Below are positions 6,700-10,660 of a DNA stretch of 10,660 bases, piece by piece (within the stretch, counting starts at the first letter, position 1; the number at the start of each line of letters is the position of its first letter). The stretch lies in NCBI GenBank assembly GCA_937890045.1, contig CALBXV010000207.1, forward strand, positions 1-10,660, in the 5' to 3' direction. The translations under genes and the position numbers were made by a program. Source of the DNA: an uncultured archaeon (lineage in GTDB: Archaea; Thermoproteota; Nitrososphaeria; Nitrososphaerales; CALBXV01). Below the pieces are notes generated by a model, which saw only the letters and a list, made by a program, of their open reading frames with translations, was not told where the DNA came from and did no database searches.

Positions 6700-7479
6700 T
6701 TGAGTTTAGTTAATCTTAAAAATTTACATGATTCTCGTATAAAATCTGATAGATATATTCCTCCTAAAATTTGGCTTATACTACCAATGTTGCCCAGTCT
6801 TCTTTATTCACTTTGGGTTATTCCACAAGTCATTGATCTAATTAATATAGAAAATCTAAATCCTATTCAACAAGAAGTAGCTCTAGAAACAATTATGCCA
6901 AAAATACTTTATATTTCAATTTTAGGCGCAATTAGTGGCATTCTTAGTGCAATTTTGTCTGCATATTTGCTATATATGCTTCATCAAAGACGTAACGATC
7001 ATTTTGAACGTCAACAAAAATTTTTCGGTATAATTAGTAATATTTTAAAGCAAAAAACCCCTGATTCTGAAGCTAATAAAATGTTTGCAAATTCTTTAGA
7101 ATCTATTAAATTCCAGGAAATACAACGAAATGCCATTTTCTGGGCTGTATTATCTGTTCTACCTATAGTAAGTATTATCGGTGTCCTGTTTAGTTATCTT
7201 ACATTAATGAAAGTTTATTATGAACATGAAATAAATGAGAATCATTGTATTGAAGATTTACGTGTTATTTTAAATCAATATAATTTATCATATACATATG
7301 AAAGAACTTATAGTCTTCCACGTCGAAATCGACTACTTTACATAATATTACTAATAATTACCTTTGGACTATTTGGTTTTTACTGGAGTTATATATTAAT
7401 GAAAGATCCAAATACACATTTTAATGAACATCATGAACTAGAAAGTCAGCTAATATCTATATTAGAACAAATCCCATAA
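6700..7479 (+). CDS. Four-segment membrane protein with three repeated tails, DUF4234-like C-terminus
   Basis: A 259-residue integral membrane protein of unknown function, starting at TTG 6700; no in-frame ATG fits upstream, as the ATG at 6683 is followed at once by a stop. Hydrophobic segments lie at about 24-46, 68-93, 144-172 and 210-233. Segments 2, 3 and 4 are each followed by a tail of the same design: a His (101, 176, 240), then 13 residues, then Ile-Leu-x-Gln (115-118, 190-193, 254-257). Copies 2 and 3 also share the preceding LMK. This points to an internally triplicated protein. Segment 4 (ITFGLFGFYWSYILM) resembles the glycine/tryptophan helix of DUF4234 proteins. The fold and the sidedness of the tails are uncertain: simple alternation would put tail 2 on the opposite face from tails 1 and 3, unless segment 3 (with Pro155) is a hairpin. 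No link to the upstream catabolic genes is evident. Confidence 0.7.
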   Translation: MSLVNLKNLHDSRIKSDRYIPPKIWLILPMLPSLLYSLWVIPQVIDLINIENLNPIQQEVALETIMPKILYISILGAISGILSAILSAYLLYMLHQRRNDHFERQQKFFGIISNILKQKTPDSEANKMFANSLESIKFQEIQRNAIFWAVLSVLPIVSIIGVLFSYLTLMKVYYEHEINENHCIEDLRVILNQYNLSYTYERTYSLPRRNRLLYIILLIITFGLFGFYWSYILMKDPNTHFNEHHELESQLISILEQIP

Positions 7480-7495
7480 TTTTCTTACCTAATAT

Positions 7496-7504
7496 TTTAT
7501 ATAT
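7496..7504 (+). promoter_or_regulatory. Candidate TATA box for the HELIH protein gene
   Basis: TTTATATAT is centred about 32 bases before the ATG at 7532 and 17 bases after the stop of the membrane-protein gene. It is the best-looking box A in the window. T-rich stretches on either side (from 7480) could end the upstream transcript. Confidence 0.4.
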
Positions 7505-7531
7505 GTGAATAACTTTCTTATTTCTATTTAA

Positions 7532-8107
7532 ATGACTGATAAATTTAATAATACCAAAATTGAACGAGAAGGACCACTAAATCGATATAATTTTACCGAT
7601 TTTTTTAAAGGTTTTGACCAAGTCCCTATTATCAAAAAAATTTTTGGTAAAAATGTAGTAGAAATATTAAATAATTTAGAAGTTGAATTTAATTCGTTTA
7701 GACGTGGATATATGGGAGTTAGTGACGATGATGGCCATTTAGTAGTAAACACTCACCATTTAAAAAATAGTGACTATAAAATATTATATTTAGATGTGAT
7801 TCATGAATTAATTCATGTTAAACAATTTATAGATGGTAAAAATTTATTTGATGAAGATTATGAATATGTTGATAGACCTACAGAAATTGAAGCATATCAA
7901 ATCACTGTAGATGAAGCTAAAAAAATTGGTATGAATGACCAAGAAATTTTTGATTATCTTCAAGTAGATTGGATTGATGATGAATCTCATAAAAGATTAG
8001 CTAAAACAGTCGGAATTAAAATTCCATCTTATGGTAAAAGCGATCATGGAACTGCTAGTACAAAATTAGAGAAAAACAATGATGAACTAACAGAACTCGA
8101 TTCTTAA
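7532..8107 (+). CDS. Small putative zinc metallopeptidase-like protein (HELIH motif)
   Basis: A 191-residue soluble protein, no signal peptide or membrane segment, strongly acidic at its C-terminus. The sequence YLDVIHELIHVKQFIDG contains an HExxH zinc-binding motif (His91, Glu92, His95). About 23-25 residues later RPTEIEAYQIT supplies Glu118 or Glu120 as a likely third ligand. This arrangement, HExxH followed by an acidic residue on a helix, recalls the ImmA/IrrE and SprT/WSS1-like groups of small intracellular zincins, but I cannot place it in a named family. Whether it cleaves proteins is unproven. Its stop codon shares a TTAA with the stop of the convergent gamma-carbonic-anhydrase-like gene (8104-8107). 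It has its own good TATA box and no Shine-Dalgarno. Confidence 0.75.
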   Translation: MTDKFNNTKIEREGPLNRYNFTDFFKGFDQVPIIKKIFGKNVVEILNNLEVEFNSFRRGYMGVSDDDGHLVVNTHHLKNSDYKILYLDVIHELIHVKQFIDGKNLFDEDYEYVDRPTEIEAYQITVDEAKKIGMNDQEIFDYLQVDWIDDESHKRLAKTVGIKIPSYGKSDHGTASTKLEKNNDELTELDS

Positions 8108-8607
8108 CTTAGATATTCGTTTTTAATTTTTAAATATAATTCAGTATGATGATTAATTAATTTAATATCTTCTTCTGTTACATCTCGTAGTTTTTTAGCT
8201 GGTACGCCTCCAAATATTGATCTCGCTTCCACTCTCATTCCTGCTCTAACTACTGAACCTGCTGCTATAATACTATTTTCTCCAATTTCCGCGCCATTCA
8301 TTATCATTGCTCCCATTCCAATTAAACAATTATTATTAATTTTACATCCATGTGCTATTACTCCATGACCTAAAGTTACATTATTTAATATAATAAGTGG
8401 AAAATCCTTGTCTGTATGTAACACACATCCATCTTGAACATTAGTTGATTTTCCAACTCTTATTTTATCCTCATCCCCTCTTATAACTGCATTAAACCAA
8501 ACACTACTATTATCTCCAATTTCTACATTACCAATTATTTGTGCACTATCTTCAATAAACACATTTTTTCCCATTTTTGGCGTTTTTGAATTAAATTTTT
8601 TTAGCAT
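8104..8607 (-). CDS. Gamma-carbonic anhydrase-like hexapeptide-repeat protein
   Basis: A 167-residue left-handed beta-helix protein of the gamma-carbonic anhydrase/PaaY/YrdA group, normally a homotrimer with zinc (or iron/cobalt) at the subunit interfaces that interconverts CO2 and bicarbonate. Hexapeptide turns run from about 17 to 140 (IEDSAQ, IGNVEI, IGDNSSVWFNAVIRGD, and so on), followed by a C-terminal helix. The three metal-ligand histidines are present: His64 in GCVLHTD, and His81 and His86 in LGHGVIAHGC. Arg43 and Asp45 in VIRGDED and Gln58 match residues conserved in the family. The acidic loop with the proton-shuttle Glu of archaeal Cam is not seen, and there is no signal peptide, so it is closer to the CamH/YrdA-like branch, where enzyme activity is not always demonstrated. 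A hexapeptide acyltransferase is the alternative. It converges with the HELIH gene and diverges from cysS. Confidence 0.85.
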   Translation of the reverse strand: MLKKFNSKTPKMGKNVFIEDSAQIIGNVEIGDNSSVWFNAVIRGDEDKIRVGKSTNVQDGCVLHTDKDFPLIILNNVTLGHGVIAHGCKINNNCLIGMGAMIMNGAEIGENSIIAAGSVVRAGMRVEARSIFGGVPAKKLRDVTEEDIKLINHHTELYLKIKNEYLS

Positions 8608-8633
8608 ATAATATGTTATTATTTTTGTATACC

Positions 8634-8643
8634 TAAATATTTA
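8634..8643. promoter_or_regulatory. Palindromic TATA-like element in the gamma-CA/cysS divergent spacer
   Basis: TAAATATTTA is a perfect 10-bp palindrome between two divergent genes. Its centre is about 31 bases before the gamma-CA-like ATG on the minus strand, and 22 or 61 bases before the two possible cysS ATGs (8661, 8700). A symmetric box A could direct transcription both ways. If so, the rightward transcript would begin near 8665, just past the 8661 ATG, favouring 8700 as the cysS start. Position-based inference only. Confidence 0.3.
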
Positions 8644-8699
8644 TTTCATTAATTTCCAAAATGTTAAAATTAATAGTATTTTTATTGTTTTTATTATAT

Positions 8700-10100
8700 A
8701 TGTCATCTGAAAATCATATTAAAATATATAACACTTTCAATAAACGTCTTGATACTATATATCCTGATTCAGATAATACAATTAAAATCTATCTTTGTGG
8801 TGTTACTGTTTATGATAAATCACATATCGGTCATGCACGTACTATAATTACATTCGATGTACTTAGAAGATATTTATTATATAAGAAATATAAAGTAATA
8901 TTTATAGAAAATTTTACTGATGTTGATGATAAAATAATTAACAAAGCTAAAGAACAACAAATTTCCTCCTCTAAATTAGCAAATACGAATATTAAACAAT
9001 ATTTTAAGGATTTCACCAATCTTAATGTATTAAAAGCAACTAAATATCCACGAGCTACCAAACATATTAATGAAATTCAAGATTTAATTTCTAACATTTT
9101 AAAAAAAAAATATGGATATATTACGAGTACAGGAATTTATTTTAATGTTAAAAAATTTCCTAATTATGGCAAATTATCTGGTAAAACAATTGAAAACTTG
9201 AAATCAGGAATAAGAATTAGTGTAGACGATGAAAAACAGAACCCTGTTGATTTTGCTTTATGGAAATTTTCCAATGAAAAACCTAATTGGCCTAGCCCAT
9301 GGGGAAATGGAAGACCTGGTTGGCACATTGAATGCTCCGCTATGGCAATGAAATATTTAGGTAATAATTTTCATATACACGGTGGTGGTAATGATTTAAT
9401 TTTTCCCCATCATGAAAATGAAATTGCACAATCGGAATCAGTTACAAACCAAAATCCTGCATCTATTTGGTTACATACTGGACTTGTTAATATTGAATCT
9501 AATAAGATGTCTAAATCTTTAGGTAATGTCGTTTCAGTAGAGCAAATATTAGAATTATTCGGTCCTAATGTTATTAGATTATATGTTATTTCTAGTCATT
9601 ATAGAAGTCCTTTAAATTATAATGAGGAAACAGTAATGAATGCTGTAACTAACTGGAAATTAATAGAAAATGCAATATCTGAATTACAATCAACTATAAA
9701 CTTAAATTTAAATATAAAAAATTTAGCTAAAACATTAGAAACAGAATTTTCAAATATTGAAAAAGCTTTAGATAATGATTTTAACATTCCCCTATCATTA
9801 GGAGCGTTTATGCGAATTATTAAATTAATTAATCGTACGGCTTCAGAAGGTAAACTTTCTATAAACTTTAAAAAAACATTTGAAAAGAAATTAACAAAAA
9901 TTATGAATATTTATGGATTTAAGTTACCTTATGTAACAAAATTAGAAGCGAAAGAAATTGAAATGTTAATTGATAAAAGAACAAAGTTTAGACTAAATAA
10001 ACAATTTAACGAAGCAGATAAAATTCGACAAATCTTAAATGATAAAAAAATTGAAATAACTGATTATCAAGACCGTATAGTATGGCGTAAAACTACGTAA
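8700..10100 (+). CDS. cysS: Cysteinyl-tRNA synthetase
   Basis: Class I aminoacyl-tRNA synthetase that charges tRNA-Cys with cysteine, in the cytosol. Numbered from ATG 8700 (466 residues, normal length), it shows the N-terminal KIYNTF start; Cys33 in LCGVTVYD; the HIGH motif at 42-45; Cys212 in WHIECSAMAM; His237 and Glu241 in PHHENEIAQSE; and KMSKS at 269-273. Cys33, Cys212, His237 and Glu241 are the zinc site that discriminates cysteine, offset by 3-5 residues from the E. coli enzyme. The C-terminal DALR/anticodon-binding helical region is present to the end. An upstream in-frame ATG at 8661 would add 13 mostly hydrophobic residues (LKLIVFLLFLLY) not expected for this enzyme, so I prefer 8700. 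The last 8 bases overlap the convergent PhoU-like gene. With a canonical CysRS the organism need not rely on the SepRS/SepCysS route. Confidence 0.96.
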   Translation: MSSENHIKIYNTFNKRLDTIYPDSDNTIKIYLCGVTVYDKSHIGHARTIITFDVLRRYLLYKKYKVIFIENFTDVDDKIINKAKEQQISSSKLANTNIKQYFKDFTNLNVLKATKYPRATKHINEIQDLISNILKKKYGYITSTGIYFNVKKFPNYGKLSGKTIENLKSGIRISVDDEKQNPVDFALWKFSNEKPNWPSPWGNGRPGWHIECSAMAMKYLGNNFHIHGGGNDLIFPHHENEIAQSESVTNQNPASIWLHTGLVNIESNKMSKSLGNVVSVEQILELFGPNVIRLYVISSHYRSPLNYNEETVMNAVTNWKLIENAISELQSTINLNLNIKNLAKTLETEFSNIEKALDNDFNIPLSLGAFMRIIKLINRTASEGKLSINFKKTFEKKLTKIMNIYGFKLPYVTKLEAKEIEMLIDKRTKFRLNKQFNEADKIRQILNDKKIEITDYQDRIVWRKTT

Positions 10101-10660
10101 TTTTTATTGGCACCGCTAAGTCTGTAATGTCTTTCATTGATTTCAAAATTTTGTCTAATGTTGTTAATAATGTCCATGAACTTCTTATAGCTGTATTTTT
10201 TTCATCTAACATTAAATTTTCAATATTAAACAATTTTTGATTTAATTTATTATATTTATTAATTACATTATTTCTATCACTTATTTTTTTTAATAAAAAT
10301 AAATTAATTGATAAATCTTGAATATCATTTAATTCAATGATAAATTCATGTAAAAGTTTCTTTAACTGACTTTTCAAAGTCATTGTTCGTAACTCTTTCA
10401 CTGTTGTAGCTAATTTTACTGAATTATCTCCTATAGTTTCAAGTATATTAGCTGCTACTCTATAATCTAAATAATCTATTGAAAGTAAATCAAATTTAAT
10501 TGAAAGTTTGGTATTTAATATATTACTTCTAATTAATCTTACTAATAAGAAATATAACCTATCTACTTCTTCATCTCTTTCTATAGCTACATCTACCAAT
10601 TGATCATTATTTTCTAGTAAAGAAACTATCGCATCTTTGCACATTTCTTTTACTAGTCCA
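10093..10660 (-). CDS. PhoU-like phosphate-uptake regulator, C-terminal half (5' partial)
   Basis: The C-terminal portion of an all-helical PhoU-family protein, which modulates phosphate transport and phosphate signalling. The frame stays open to the right edge upstream of the ATG at 10644 (codons for GLVKE precede it), so the gene continues beyond the window and 10644 is probably not the start. The visible 188 residues form long amphipathic helices with the PhoU three-helix-bundle pattern: LLENNDQLVDVAIERDEEVD with acidic metal-binding-type residues (ERDEEVDR), then YRVAANILETIGDNSVKLA, in which the E-x-x-x-D pattern (ETIGD) matches the PhoU metal motif, and a closing helix pair. Many archaeal homologues have an N-terminal AbrB/SpoVT-like DNA-binding domain before two PhoU repeats; whether this one does is off-window. 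It converges on cysS with an 8-base overlap. Confidence 0.75.
   Translation of the reverse strand, partial: GLVKEMCKDAIVSLLENNDQLVDVAIERDEEVDRLYFLLVRLIRSNILNTKLSIKFDLLSIDYLDYRVAANILETIGDNSVKLATTVKELRTMTLKSQLKKLLHEFIIELNDIQDLSINLFLLKKISDRNNVINKYNKLNQKLFNIENLMLDEKNTAIRSSWTLLTTLDKILKSMKDITDLAVPIKIT

Noticed and set aside
10645..10660. ATG at 10644 as the true start of the PhoU-like protein
   Set aside because: The frame remains open to the window edge and the product would be only about half the usual archaeal PhoU length, so the gene is treated as cut by the edge.

Overview
The window is AT-rich (roughly 30% G+C by eye), densely packed and looks archaeal. Most genes start at or very near a position about 25-33 bases downstream of an AT-only, TATA-like element, have no Shine-Dalgarno sequence, and so are probably read from leaderless transcripts. 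Two genes appear to use TTG starts. The gene content (PhoU-type phosphate regulator half, gamma-carbonic-anhydrase-like protein, CysRS, small HExxH protein, UbiD decarboxylase) fits a marine Nitrososphaeria (Thaumarchaeota) type archaeon, perhaps a heterotrophic lineage rather than an ammonia oxidiser. This placement is inference: there is no rRNA gene or other decisive marker here.

Left two thirds (1-6662) is a catabolic-looking block. It opens with the C-terminal part of a heterotetrameric-type sarcosine oxidase beta subunit (cut by the window edge). A 122-bp spacer with a perfect 32-bp tandem repeat follows. Next come a thiamine-diphosphate (ThDP) enzyme of the acetolactate synthase/2-hydroxyacyl-CoA lyase superfamily (+), a complete NAD(P)-dependent aldehyde dehydrogenase (-, convergent with the ThDP gene), a small cupin (+), a DUF2848 protein (+, start 8 bases after the cupin stop) and a UbiD-family prenylated-FMN decarboxylase (+). 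A ThDP decarboxylase/lyase making an aldehyde, an aldehyde dehydrogenase oxidising it, and a UbiD decarboxylase could belong to one pathway for an oxo, hydroxy or unsaturated organic acid. The substrate cannot be read from the sequence.

Right third (6663-10660) is more housekeeping-like. It holds a four-segment membrane protein whose membrane segments 2-4 are each followed by the same His-x13-Ile-Leu-x-Gln tail (an internal triplication), a small protein with a HELIH zinc-peptidase motif, a gamma-carbonic-anhydrase-like hexapeptide protein (-), cysteinyl-tRNA synthetase (+), and the C-terminal half of a PhoU-like regulator (-, running off the right edge).

Three convergent pairs abut or overlap: 2713/2722, 8104-8107 (both stop codons lie in one TTAA) and 10093-10100. 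I saw no tRNA, rRNA, CRISPR array, insertion sequence or other mobile element, and no gene-free stretch longer than about 125 bases.
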